Assembly: GCA_947396885.1 (NCBI GenBank)
Contig: OX377202.1
Location: forward strand, 75,302,643 to 75,366,642
Length of the DNA stretch: 64,000 nucleotides
Reading direction: 5' to 3'
Source: Heligmosomoides polygyrus polygyrus
Lineage: Eukaryota > Nematoda > Chromadorea > Rhabditida > Heligmosomidae
Part shown: positions 32,101-39,482 of the stretch, piece by piece
How the letters are laid out: the number at the start of each line of letters is the position of its first letter
How positions within the stretch are numbered: the stretch's first letter is position 1
Translations under genes and position numbers: made by a program
Notes under the pieces: model-generated
Databases searched by the model: none
What the model saw: the letters and a program-made list of their open reading frames with translations, nothing else
What the model was told of the DNA's origin: nothing

Positions 32101-32957
32101 GCCTTGTTATGTTCTTGAGCGCTACGTGTTCGAGCTGCTGACGGTCGACGACTTCCCTTAGACATGTTTTCGGGCACGTGCCCATTTGACAAAGCAATGC
32201 GCGATGCCATTTCCATCATGGAGACTTCAAGTCGTCATTGTACGACAGTAATGCAGCTGAGTAGTGTGTCCAAAAACCCGGGATTTGGAAAAATGGTCTA
32301 TTTCCATCATCCGATTATTCGAAAAATCGGAGTTGGATCCAATGTCTGGTGCCTACAACAGTTTGAAAGCTGTTCAGTTTGATTTTGAAGGCGTCCAGAT
32401 TGCTCTGAAAAGTCTCCAGGTTAACATGAAAACCATTATTTGTTACAATCTATTTGTAGCAAATAACTTCATCGTTAGGTAATGCACGGCGACCGGTACT
32501 GGTACTCCAACAGCGGTGCCTTCTCGCTACCACAGTTGAGGGCAATTACCGGTAGTACGACGCTTGCACAAGTCATTTGCCGTTTCCTCGGAAAGGACTC
32601 ACATGTTCAACCGAAGGCGTTCATGGTGTCCGATGACTACAGGTTAGTCTACATATTTGAAATGAAACATTGGAGCTAGGTGACTAAGCGCACCACTTTT
32701 GCAGCAATTTCCCAGCACTCTGTAATTCTACGGGACGCGATGAAAATTTCCTTGTCGAGTGGAAGGACGAATACATCGAGTATCCTATGCCAGATGACGA
32801 TATCAAAAGACTTCTGGAGAAGGCAGAGAACGTCGTGAAGCATAGAAAATCTGCCTCAAGTAACAGTCGACAAGGTACTCCACAATTGAGTTTCCTTAGC
32901 GGACTTCTACGATTTGAACTAGTTCGTCTAATATGCAGTTTCAACTCAGTAATTTAA
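16999..32957 (+). CDS. Animal heme peroxidase gene A (partial model, likely catalytically impaired)
   Basis: Eleven exons spell a myeloperoxidase/peroxidasin-superfamily domain, presumably secreted or extracellular as in nematode relatives. Order of features: [18 protein letters not shown] (distal site), [22 protein letters not shown] (Ca site), [22 protein letters not shown] (proximal His region), [36 protein letters not shown], then an acidic tail. Splice phases agree at every adjacent junction. The normal WGQFxDHD distal motif is WSRFLYDD here. The usual Asn before RGRDHG is Leu. An exon with GD.RVNE and REHN was not found between 18,118 and 25,795, where transposons fill the intron. The segment between the proximal His and RGRDHG is also shorter than usual. 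It may be a catalytically dead protein or a pseudogene in decay. The N-terminus is missing. Confidence 0.85.
17257..17332 (+). CDS. Peroxidase A exon: HPEC segment
   Basis: Acceptor TTTCCAG and donor GTGAGA. It encodes [19 protein letters not shown], corresponding to the CC...HPEC(F/L)PI region just before the Ca-binding segment. Phases match both neighbours. Confidence 0.75.
18006..18118 (+). CDS. Peroxidase A exon: Ca-binding segment
   Basis: Acceptor CCTTCAG and donor GTATGA. It encodes [20 protein letters not shown], the family GPREQxNQxTSFIDGSxVYG motif with Thr-Ser and Ser-Gly changes at calcium-ligand positions. It joins 17,332 in phase 2. The ECMEFVRS-type segment present in gene B is absent between them. 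Confidence 0.85.
18494..19409 (+). mobile_element. Mariner-family element with 11-G termini
   Basis: The ends begin TTA followed by 11 G and then CCAAAAGTAATGAGACA. The right end is the perfect complement, and TA flanks both sides. The interrupted arm of the large inverted repeat continues cleanly on both sides, so this element inserted last. At 916 bp it is shorter than a normal 1.3-kb mariner. Confidence 0.9.
18758..19306 (+). pseudogene. Mariner transposase, catalytic half only, third Asp changed to Asn
   Basis: An open 183-codon frame begins in the catalytic domain. QDEKYVFY holds the first Asp and LLFDNAAPH the second. [18 protein letters not shown], 34 residues further, holds Asn where mariner DD34D enzymes have Asp. 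The N-terminal helix-turn-helix DNA-binding domain is absent because the element is deleted there. The frame is otherwise uninterrupted, but a DD(34)N enzyme lacking its DNA-binding half should not transpose. Confidence 0.85.
19490..19552 (+). repeat. tRNA-like module in left arm of the large inverted repeat
   Basis: GGATGGCTGAGTGGATAGCG (A-box-like) and GGTTCGATTCCGGGG (B-box-like) are about 40 bp apart. The downstream sequence does not restore an acceptor stem. Confidence 0.6.
19875..20697. mobile_element. Penelope-like element fragment with inverted ends
   Basis: The left (19,875-20,143) and right (20,420-20,697) segments are inverted copies containing AACAACTTTATT and a CTGACGTTTCGACAA block. 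The ~275 bp between them encodes on the + strand [20 protein letters not shown]. This resembles the C-terminal tail after the GIY-YIG domain in Penelope-like retroelements. Inverted terminal copies are known in that group. Identification is by motif only. Confidence 0.5.
20866..22019 (+). mobile_element. Mariner-family element, decayed
   Basis: The left end TTAGGGTGTCTCATAATTTTC and right end AAAATTATGGGACACCCTA form TIRs flanked by TA. The + strand keeps a mariner N-terminus ([20 protein letters not shown]), [12 protein letters not shown] and [16 protein letters not shown]. The second catalytic Asp is Tyr (LMYNARPH) and the third is Gly ([10 protein letters not shown]), and several frameshifts are present. 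It is a full-length but dead copy. Confidence 0.85.
22525..23806 (+). mobile_element. Full-length mariner element (1,282 bp)
   Basis: The TIRs TTAGGTTGTAACGAATTAAA and the complement at 23,776-23,806 are flanked by TA. Length and layout are those of a complete mariner. It contains one transposase gene with a few disabling changes. Confidence 0.93.
22696..23731 (+). pseudogene. Mariner transposase pseudogene, nearly complete
   Basis: Residues run from an N-terminal helix-turn-helix ([19 protein letters not shown], then TAYRWYQKF) through a second DNA-binding region ([19 protein letters not shown]) to the catalytic core [23 protein letters not shown] and [14 protein letters not shown]. Two adjacent nonsense codons at about 23,203-23,208 interrupt it after DNRRRSA. 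A one-base indel near 23,540 shifts the frame just before a TDYHFF motif carrying the third Asp. All three catalytic Asp codons survive, so inactivation looks recent. Confidence 0.9.
24060..24120 (-). repeat. tRNA-like module in right arm of the large inverted repeat
   Basis: The minus strand reads CTGGATGGCCGTGTGGATGC and TATGGTTCGATTCCGG, the counterpart of the module at 19,490-19,552. Confidence 0.6.
24448..25280. other. Intronic sequence of gene A, possible degraded exon
   Basis: The missing GD.R/REHN exons of gene A should lie here or in the repeat to the left. The only hint is [13 protein letters not shown] at about 25,097-25,137, which aligns with the family LFxREHNRxAxxL but lacks the REH core. 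I do not call an exon. Confidence 0.25.
25285..25630 (-). mobile_element. RTE 3'-region fragment with internal deletion
   Basis: The minus strand encodes [31 protein letters not shown] and, further on, [13 protein letters not shown]. These match separate parts of the RTE C-terminal region at 50,940-51,500 with the middle deleted. Confidence 0.8.
25795..25917 (+). CDS. Peroxidase A exon: WDDE/QEARR helix
   Basis: Acceptor CTGTTTAG and donor GTAAGC, 41 codons, phase 0. It encodes [20 protein letters not shown] and [14 protein letters not shown], a close match to the family helix (L)NPxWDDExLFQEARR. Confidence 0.95.
26037..26138 (+). CDS. Peroxidase A exon: YDAEL...NAFAAVIG
   Basis: Acceptor TTTCAG and donor GTATGC, 34 codons, phase 0. 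It encodes [17 protein letters not shown] and [11 protein letters not shown], a diverged version of the YDPxVDPSIxNEFATAAFRFG stretch. Confidence 0.75.
26189..26253 (+). CDS. Peroxidase A exon: proximal histidine region
   Basis: Acceptor TGTTCAG and donor GTGAGT. It encodes [20 protein letters not shown]. The His in AMKHT aligns with the proximal heme-ligand His of the family FRFGHT motif, so that ligand seems to be kept. Ends in phase 2. Confidence 0.65.
26254..27693. other. Intron of peroxidase gene A
   Basis: 1.44 kb between phase-compatible exons. ORFs at 26,588-26,854 and 27,182-27,604 have no recognised motif. An exon with the family GGIDxLLxG segment would be expected here, but I could not find one. 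Confidence 0.4.
27694..27865 (+). CDS. Peroxidase A exon: RGRDHG segment
   Basis: Acceptor CTTTCAG and donor GTGATC. It encodes [10 protein letters not shown], then [19 protein letters not shown] and HEHCTGRK, the near-invariant peroxidase RGRDHG(L/I)P motif. The family Asn two residues upstream of the motif's preceding residue is Leu here. Start phase fits the 26,253 exon end. Confidence 0.92.
27929..28009 (+). CDS. Peroxidase A exon: SFDDLWDLV
   Basis: Acceptor ACTTTAG and donor GTGCGT, 27 codons, phase 0. It encodes [18 protein letters not shown], matching the TSFDDLxxxM segment that follows RGRDHG. Confidence 0.9.
28077..28181 (+). CDS. Peroxidase A exon: VDLIV/EKP segment
   Basis: Acceptor TTCTAG and donor GTAGGT, 35 codons, phase 0. 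It encodes [20 protein letters not shown] and [11 protein letters not shown], the family VDDIDLFVGGLxEKPxxGxLVGPTxxCIIxxQF segment. Confidence 0.93.
29502..29893 (-). mobile_element. LINE (CR1/Jockey-like) C-terminal fragment
   Basis: The minus strand encodes [34 protein letters not shown] and [20 protein letters not shown]. This is the characteristic post-RT domain of CR1/Jockey LINEs (RxYKTYVRPxLEYxxxVW ... IERVQRxFTxxL). It is truncated at both ends. Confidence 0.75.
29825..29960 (+). mobile_element. Penelope-like GIY-YIG fragment
   Basis: The plus strand encodes [20 protein letters not shown] followed by SRPSTDL. This matches the (E)YIGETGRxLxxRxKEHL core of the GIY-YIG endonuclease in Penelope-like retroelements. 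Only about 35 residues remain. Confidence 0.65.
31420..32220 (-). mobile_element. Penelope-like element 3' end with GIY-YIG domain
   Basis: The minus strand reads [12 protein letters not shown] (RT-to-linker part), then [20 protein letters not shown] (GIY-YIG core), then [30 protein letters not shown] and an [11 protein letters not shown] tail. The order is that of the C-terminal half of a Penelope-like ORF. Frame changes separate the blocks. It lies in the last large intron of peroxidase gene A. Confidence 0.65.
32479..32642 (+). CDS. Peroxidase A exon: GDRYWY segment
   Basis: Acceptor TCGTTAG and donor GTTAGT. It encodes [29 protein letters not shown] and VQPKAF, matching the family GDRFxYEN...FxxxQLxxIxxxTLAxVICDN...VQPxAF. 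A 4.3-kb intron holding the hAT-like element precedes it. Confidence 0.93.
32705..32957 (+). CDS. Peroxidase A last exon
   Basis: Acceptor TTTTGCAG. It encodes [19 protein letters not shown], an acidic and basic helix-like tail ([15 protein letters not shown]), then runs to a stop at 32,955-32,957. An alternative donor CAAG|GTACTC at 32,875 could lead to a further exon, so the true 3' end is uncertain. Confidence 0.7.
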
Positions 32958-34206
32958 TCATAATATCAGTGGCTAAAAGTCTTGGGGTGTTCGATACTTT
33001 TTCTTCCTTATTTTTCTTTGTTCAACATAAAGCGGATTCATTCAACAATATAATCACCATCGTTAGTCACCACAGTGTGCCACCTAATAGACAGGTCTAT
33101 GATTCCCTTCTTCCAGAACTATGGAGAATGGTAGTCAAAGAATTCGCTTATAGCTCTTTCAACAATTTCAGTTTTGAAGATTTTTTCTTTGCTAGGAGTG
33201 CCTTAAGGAGACGAAGTAAGTGATGGTCAGAGAGAGCAATATCAGACAAATAGGGTAGGTAGGTGAGAAACCGTGCCACTCCTCCTCCAACCTTCATGTG
33301 TCAGCTGTAAGAGAAGATAGAAGCGCAGTGGACATGCGCTCGCCCAGTCGATTGATACTTTCGATTCTGTATGAATTGTGCACGGCGCACTCTCGGGGCA
33401 TTCCTGGCATGACAGAGCACTGGCAACGTACGCCATGCTTGAGATACTCCGAAAGCACGCATGTCCTGGGAAATAAGCTGCTCTACTCGCAAAAGCCCGC
33501 TCCAGTCAATTTTGGACCACACACGGCGAAAATATAGGCGTTTGGTAAAGTTGAATACATATTTGTGTAGATCTCGAAGAGACGAATCGAATGGCGCCAA
33601 CCTATTTTCAAAAAACCTAAAGTTGGAGGAGTTATGAGCATGCTACACTTTGCGACGTTATTTTTGCGTTCTTTCGCCCACTTTTGACCTTGCGGTGTGA
33701 GCGGTATTGTAGGAGACCTAGCGCTGTCGCGAAGGAAGTAAGTAGAAGCACTCCTCGGTCGTCTTTTCCTCGAACACCGTTTGTCAGTCTCTGATGTTTA
33801 TTGGCGTAAATGCTGCTGGTGACTGTGTGTCCTTGCGGGAGCATTTCGTATTACAACGTTCTTCACCATTTCGTATTACAACGTTCTACAACGATCACAG
33901 AAGCAGCAAAGGAGACACTTCTTGGGGGGGGGGGAAGGCCCTCTTTGGCATGAACTGGCAGGTCTTCCCCGTTTGAAGGGTGATAACCTTGCTCACAATA
34001 AAGTTACTGAGGAAATTAATGCCTCAAATAAAAGCTTAAAACGGTAGAAATTTTCTTGCATATAAGCGACATGGAGCAGACAATGAATTCGGCTGAAATC
34101 CTGAATTTTACACACGACTGATTGCACTTCGATTGAATACTTGTTACAATTCTTTCGCAAAGTGGCCGTTTCGATTGATTCGTGCTTCTTCAAAAATTAA
34201 AAACTC
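32958..34206. other. Downstream of peroxidase A; no gene recognised
   Basis: Mostly AT-rich sequence with an 11-G run at 33,924-33,934. The minus-strand ORF 33,301-33,600 has no motif that I know. Confidence 0.35.
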
Positions 34207-35064
34207 AAAAACACAATAAGGCTGGCGGAAAATGCAGGATAACCTAAAAAATGCAGGTACTATTTGAAAGATTCTAACATTGCTGCTAGTGAAGTTCTTG
34301 AAGACGTTTGAGACCCATAGAAAAGCATAGCGTAACGAGATTTCTATGGTATGCGAAAAGTCAAGATTGCATCATACCCTGTCTGAAACGTTGCATTTCA
34401 GACTCGATTGATTGTGAACAAGCTAAATGCTTGTTATAAACTTGTTCCTACTTGACCAGAATAGCCTGTGCTGCGCTTCTTTTAGCGTTTTTCATCGCTC
34501 AGTGGCTGCAGCTATGCCGACTAACCTCTCCATTCAGCTTGAACATTGCTTTCATCACTCCACGGAATCCGTCCTTGAAAATAGAGCTCCTGTTCATATT
34601 TAAATTGTGCATGCAATAAACTTGCATGTCCGTAATTGTCAAGTTCTATACGTTAAAAGAAGAACATCACAGATTAACTGACCAAGTAGTGACGACTTTG
34701 TACATGCATGCAGTTCATGCACAATCAATAGAGTCGGAAAGGCAAGGTCTCATACAGGGACATGGCACAATCTTCACTGTCTACACGCCACAGAAATTTT
34801 CGTTACCCTGTGCTTTTATTAGGTTGTCCGTTTCTCACCAGGGAATGCCGTCAGCTTCCCATGGAACTTCGGATTGAGACCTATATCACATGAAAGAGCT
34901 CGAGACGCTGATCACACATATGTGGACCAAATTTGCTAAATGGATCTCCTAAGCGAGTTATGGCCGGCGGAAGCCGCGATGTCTTCCATGTGTTAGTCGC
35001 GCTCAATCAGCGTTGGGCGCAGTATTGCGCGGAAATCAGCGGTTCGGCTATCAGCGCCGTCACC

Positions 35065-35133
35065 AGCGGCGGCGGCGCAGTGGTAGAGTGTTCGCTCCAA
35101 AGCATTGGGTTCATTGGTTCGGTTCCCGCCGCT
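35065..35133 (+). repeat. tRNA-like module, left arm
   Basis: AGCGGCG at the 5' end pairs with CGCCGCT at the 3' end over 7 bp, as in an acceptor stem. GGCGCAGTGGTAGAG resembles an A box and GGTTCGGTTCC a B box. The middle contains CTCCAAA, the anticodon-loop sequence of tRNA-Trp, but the anticodon stem does not pair. Best read as tRNA-derived. Confidence 0.55.
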
Positions 35134-35830
35134 GAGGGGCTTTTTGCATTTTGTGATCTATATTCGGCGAGTACCTATAATCTCATCTTTAGCACATTTT
35201 TGAGCGAACGGCTAATGGCGACTTGCATTTACGTCTATTTGAAGACGGAAACATGTTTCAGGTAAAATGTTTTATTCATGACGTGAAGCAAGTCAGAAAT
35301 TCAAATCAAAACAAAATAAAAAGTAAAAATAAAATCAAAAATCAACAAAACTTAATAAACATAATAAACAAAAAGTAAAGGCACTAGTTAAAAGTTCCGA
35401 CTACACCGACACGACTTCGGTCGAAAAAATTTTTTCGCTGAAACTTCGTCTAAGGGGGTTACTTGGGGTGCTGATCACGAATCTGACATTCTTTTTTCAC
35501 GATTCGGTCGGAGACCACCCACACCGTTACTACACCCGTTCGGCCGAAGTCGTGTCGGTGGAGTGGGAACTTTTAACTAGTGCCTTTACTTTTTATTTAT
35601 TATGTTTATAAAGATTTGTTGATTTTTGATTTTATTTTTACTTTTTAATTTGGTTTGATTTGAATTTCTGACTTGCTTCACGTCATGAATAAAACAATTT
35701 ACCTGAAACACGTTTCCGTCTTCAAATAGACGTAAATGCAAGTCGCCATTAGCCGTTCGCTCAAAAATGTGCTAAAGATGAGATTATAGGTACTCGCCGA
35801 ATATAGATCACAAAATGCAAAAAACCCGTC

Positions 35831-35899
35831 AGCGGCGGGAACCGAACCAATGAGCCCAATGCTTTGGAGCGAGCACTCTACCACTGCGCCGCCGCCGCT
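35831..35899 (-). repeat. tRNA-like module, right arm
   Basis: Reverse-complement copy of the module at 35,065-35,133, with the same 7-bp terminal pairing and B-box-like GGTTCGGTTCC. Confidence 0.55.
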
Positions 35900-36167
35900 G
35901 CTGACGGCGCTGATAGCCGAACCGCTGATTACCGCGCAATACTGCGCCCAACGCTGATTGAGCGCGACTAACACATGGAAGACATCGCGGCTTCCGCCGG
36001 CCATAACTCGCTTAAGAGATCCATTTAGCAAATTTGGTCCACATATGTGTGATCAGCGTCTCGAGTTCTTTCATGTGATATAGGTCTCAATCCGAAGTTC
36101 CATAGGAAGCTGACGGCATTCCCTGGTCAGCGTTTTGAGTGCTTCACTTTGAACTACCATAACTTTC

Positions 36168-36773
36168 TCAAATTTTATCGGATTTAGTCGAAATCACCGT
36201 TCGAATCAGCACACTTTTGACGACAGGCCGACGTTCGTCTGCGTCCAACCACTGTCCGGAACGTTTCCTGTTATCAGACAGAATCCACTTTTCATCACAA
36301 CTGATGATTCGATCCAAAAAGTTGTCAGTTTTGTTGCGTAAAAGTAGAGAAGAACAAATCTCAAAACGTGACGATTTTTGCCGCTCACTCAACTGGTGGG
36401 GCACACACTTTTCGAGCTCTTTCACCTTCCAAAAGCGCTTCAAAGCATCCGTAACAGCAGTCTTACTGACGTCTTGCTCTTTCGCGATCCCGCGAACTGC
36501 TTGGGATGGTTCAGCTTCCACCAATTCCTGCAGGACCCCGTAGCGGTCGTCCAGGATTGCTCTAGGCCGACCGCTACGTGGGCCATCTTCGAGGCTGAAA
36601 TCTCCGGTCCGAAATTGACTGAACCATCGCCGCACAGTGCTTTCTCCAACACTATTAGGCTCCACACTCGATTGATTTGTCGAGCCGTCTCGGTCGCAGA
36701 TTGTCTCAATTTGGTGTTGAAATAAAATGCCGTTCGGAATTGCTCCCTCGACATACTTCCACAAGCCCTTCAA
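36168..36773 (-). pseudogene. Mariner transposase 5' half
   Basis: The minus-strand frame of 201 codons encodes the N-terminal helix-turn-helix (ETARQI-like in a neighbouring frame, VGESTVRRWFSQFRTGDFSL). It continues with RSGRPR (the AT-hook-like linker), a second HTH (VRGIAKEQDVSKTAVTDAL), VPHQLSERQKSSRFEICSSL and IISCDEKWILSDNRKRSGQW. The first catalytic Asp is present. The sequence diverges from mariner after QWLDADE, so the second and third Asp are missing. Confidence 0.85.
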
Positions 36774-37097
36774 GAACAGACATATAAAGCAACGTTGAAT
36801 GATAAATTATTTTCAGATAGAGCGAAAAATTTTGTACAGAACATAGCATTAATGCACAATGCAAGTTGAATTTTTTCTCAATAATAGACTAATGAAAAAT
36901 AGTAAAAACGCTGGCACTTTCCGGACAACCTAATAAAAGAGTCCCAAACATTTTCGAAAGCTTCACTAGCAGAAATGTTATATCCTTTCAAATACATAGT
37001 ACCTGCATTTTTCGCCAGCCATATTGTGTTTCCAAGTTTTGTACCTTAAAGGAAGCACATGTCACTTTCTGGAGAAATTATATAAGTCACCACCGCC

Positions 37098-37870
37098 ATG
37101 GCTCAAACAACTAAGCCCGCGCCCCAGTCCTCCGCGCGCCGGAGGTGGACTTCTACGACGTCGGTTGCATCCACCTCCGGCGAGGGGTCATCTAATCTCG
37201 GAGTTAAACTATCAGGACGTCATTGGAATCGGACTACCGGAAACTCCCTCCTACCACGACACGGAAACTGCCTATTCGTCTGCACTTATAACTGTCGTTC
37301 GATCGCATCTGAGCAGGATCTTCGGACACTGCTTTACAGAAGCCGCAACATTAAATACGACGTTATCGCCCAGCAGGAAACGAAAGGCAGAACGGAAACC
37401 ATAAGAAGGGCCAACCACAACGAGCTTCTCATTATCGGAGCAAAGGTGGACAGAAAGAATATTGGCGGAGTTGGATTTCTCGTCAGCTCGACAGTGCACC
37501 ACTTAGTAAACTCTTACAAGATCATAAGTCCGCGAGTAGCTGTTCTGCTGTTGGAAACCAAAGATCGAGGAACCATCTCCATCATAAATGGATATGCTCC
37601 AACATCTGCGGCCACAGATGAAGAAAAGGAGGAATTCTACAAGCTATCGAAAGGATGGCCAACGACGAGAAGAGTTACTACAAAGTTGTCGTTGGGGACT
37701 TTAACGGTACCGTCGGTACGAATAACCAAGATGAATAGAGGCTAGGACCACATTGAACTTCCTCAAGGAGCGAAAACGGAGAGCGACTGATGGACTTCCT
37801 ATCGGAGTGGGTGCGCGAGCTCTACCGTCTTATTTCTCATTGGAGCGCGCCAGTCTACCAGGTCAGTAAG
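37098..37870 (+). mobile_element. RTE-type endonuclease fragment, second lineage
   Basis: The plus strand reads LFVCTYNCRSIASEQDLRTL, NIKYDVIAQQETKG, GVGFLVS and IINGYAPTSAATDEE: the apurinic-type endonuclease domain in order (N, E and the NGYAPT block). A frameshift near 37,650 moves the next catalytic segment, VVGDFNGTVG, to another frame. No RT follows. It differs clearly from the RTE copy at 49 kb, so at least two RTE lineages are present. Confidence 0.8.
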
Positions 37871-38935
37871 GTCAGTAAGGTATGCCAACAAAACCCTGCA
37901 TTGTTTGAATATTCAATAAATTCCTAACTTGCTACCAGTTTCTTAGCTTGCGTATAAATCTAGTAACAGCGAGAAGCCGCTGTCAGAACTAAAAATTAAA
38001 AAAAAATCATTTCACCACTGACCAATGCGGAGAAAACAGCAATTGTGCAGGTAGTAATCCAGCAAACATACTGACAATGAGTCATACGACGGGCTTGCAC
38101 CATGCGTACAGAGCGAACGCATGACGCAATCCTATCGTGTTACGCACTGAAAGGTCTCAGCTTTTCTACATTTTGAAATTAGTCCAGTAGCATTCTCATA
38201 GCAGGTGGATAACAGAGTTCTGGCCTCCAAAGCAGCATGACCATATTTCATGGACAACTTTTGTAGTCGCTTTTAAATGGGAAGGTTAACGTGTTCCTTA
38301 AGGTAACCTTCTTAAGTCATCTTCAGTTTGATTCAATAGACAAGACAATTTTTATTTAGAAGGTATCTAGCCTGATTTAAAAGTAATCCTATTTGAACTG
38401 TGAGCTGGGAAGAAGAAAGAAGTTAAAGCACGGTCAGTTTGAGCTTGCAGAAGTCCCTTTTAAACGCAGAATGTGAAATAAGCCGCTGCAGGAAGATCAC
38501 ATGGTTGCAAGAAATAACCTCAGCGCAATGTTCGAATTCAGAGGCTCTGCTAGAGACTTGTAGAGAGATTGGAGCGTTTCGTGACTTTAAATGTGCTCAC
38601 AAGTTCTGAACCATCGATCGACAATATCAGCTATCGAGGGAGGGGGAGGGCTACCCAGACACTGGTTTTCTACGCAATTTTGCCTGTACTTGTCCGATAT
38701 CAAAAACTAAAATGCTGCGCTACTACTTAGTAATTTTCTGTACACGCTCGGGCTGTTCCTCCTCACTTCTGTAACGAGCGTTTGCTCCGAGAGTTTGCAG
38801 CATCCTAAACGGATCAGATAGGGTGGATACGATAAGCTCAATCACACCACCGAAAAGAGAGATCAAAACTGTCAAAACCAGTTCAAGCATTTTTTGAAAT
38901 ACCACGTCCACATAAATCTGGACGCCAGCTGGTTG
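37871..38935. other. No gene recognised (1.1 kb)
   Basis: Non-coding; a 75-codon minus ORF (38,723-38,950) has no known motif. Confidence 0.35.
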
Positions 38936-39049
38936 TTCACCAAAGATCACATTTACGAAAATTTACGATTTACGACCCAAAACGTCGCAAATCGTAAATC
39001 GTAAAAAATTTGGCAAAAATAGCCGTAAATCGTAATTACGCACACCCCT
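38936..39049. mobile_element. Orphan hAT-like terminus
   Basis: Subterminal AAATCGTAAATCGTAAA repeats are followed by TAATTACGCACACCCCTG. This is the same kind of end as the hAT-like element at 28,534-31,146. I could not find the matching left end nearby. Confidence 0.5.
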
Positions 39050-39482
39050 GGTCGTGAGTCTTTCGCTGTGTTTGACGTATATATTGCTGACTATGAACAC
39101 CTTTGGTGACCGCGTACGCGAGAAAAGCATTGATAGCATCCAATACGTACATACCTTGTCGCACGGATGCTGCTGACTACGAACGAGACAGAAGAACGGT
39201 AGGCCAGATCACATACGCGGTGAACATCTTGCTCGTCTTAATTTTCTGTGTGGGACCGGAACAAGGACACGGCCGCGTTATAACGGGAGTCATTTTGAAG
39301 TTCCCCTCGAAAACGCGCTATTACGGGAGTAGCGTTATATCTGACGCGTCTTGGCCGGAGTTGGTTTGTATGGCGTAAAGGTAAAAAGCATTTGTACTAC
39401 TAATCAAAATAAGCACCAATGCAATTAATACGCTCTTCCCAACACGAACATAACTTAGACATTCCAACTTTGCTAAAACGTC

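Larger units (their letters stand above)
34837..36127. mobile_element. Foldback element with tRNA-like arms (nest level 3)
   Basis: Arms of roughly 590 bp (34,837 to about 35,424 and about 35,540-36,127) are nearly identical reverse complements around a spacer of about 115 bp. The same 110-codon frame is open in both arms because they are copies. Each arm holds one tRNA-like module. No transposase was seen. Confidence 0.9.
34819..36933 (-). mobile_element. Mariner-family element interrupted by a foldback (nest level 2)
   Basis: TTAGGTTGTCCG at 34,819 and CGGACAACCTAA ending at 36,933 are flanked by TA. The transposase 5' half lies on the minus strand at the right side. The 3' half is missing, and a 1.29-kb palindrome occupies its place. 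Only 12 bp of the left terminal repeat match the right one. Confidence 0.75.
34207..37030. mobile_element. Outer terminal-inverted-repeat element (nest level 1)
   Basis: The left (34,207-34,315) and right (36,942-37,030) segments are reverse complements. Both carry AACACAATA(A/T)GGCTGGCG at the outer end and TGCTAGTGAAG(T/C)T toward the inside. Everything between them is later insertions. No gene of its own remains. Confidence 0.7.

Noticed and set aside
35065..35133. Functional tRNA-Trp gene (CTCCAAA loop, 7-bp acceptor pairing)
   Set aside because: The anticodon stem and D-arm do not pair and the sequence is duplicated inside a foldback, so a tRNA-derived repeat is more likely.
34933..36031. 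Duplicated 110-aa gene on opposite strands
   Set aside because: Both copies are the arms of one foldback, and the frame crosses the tRNA-like module.
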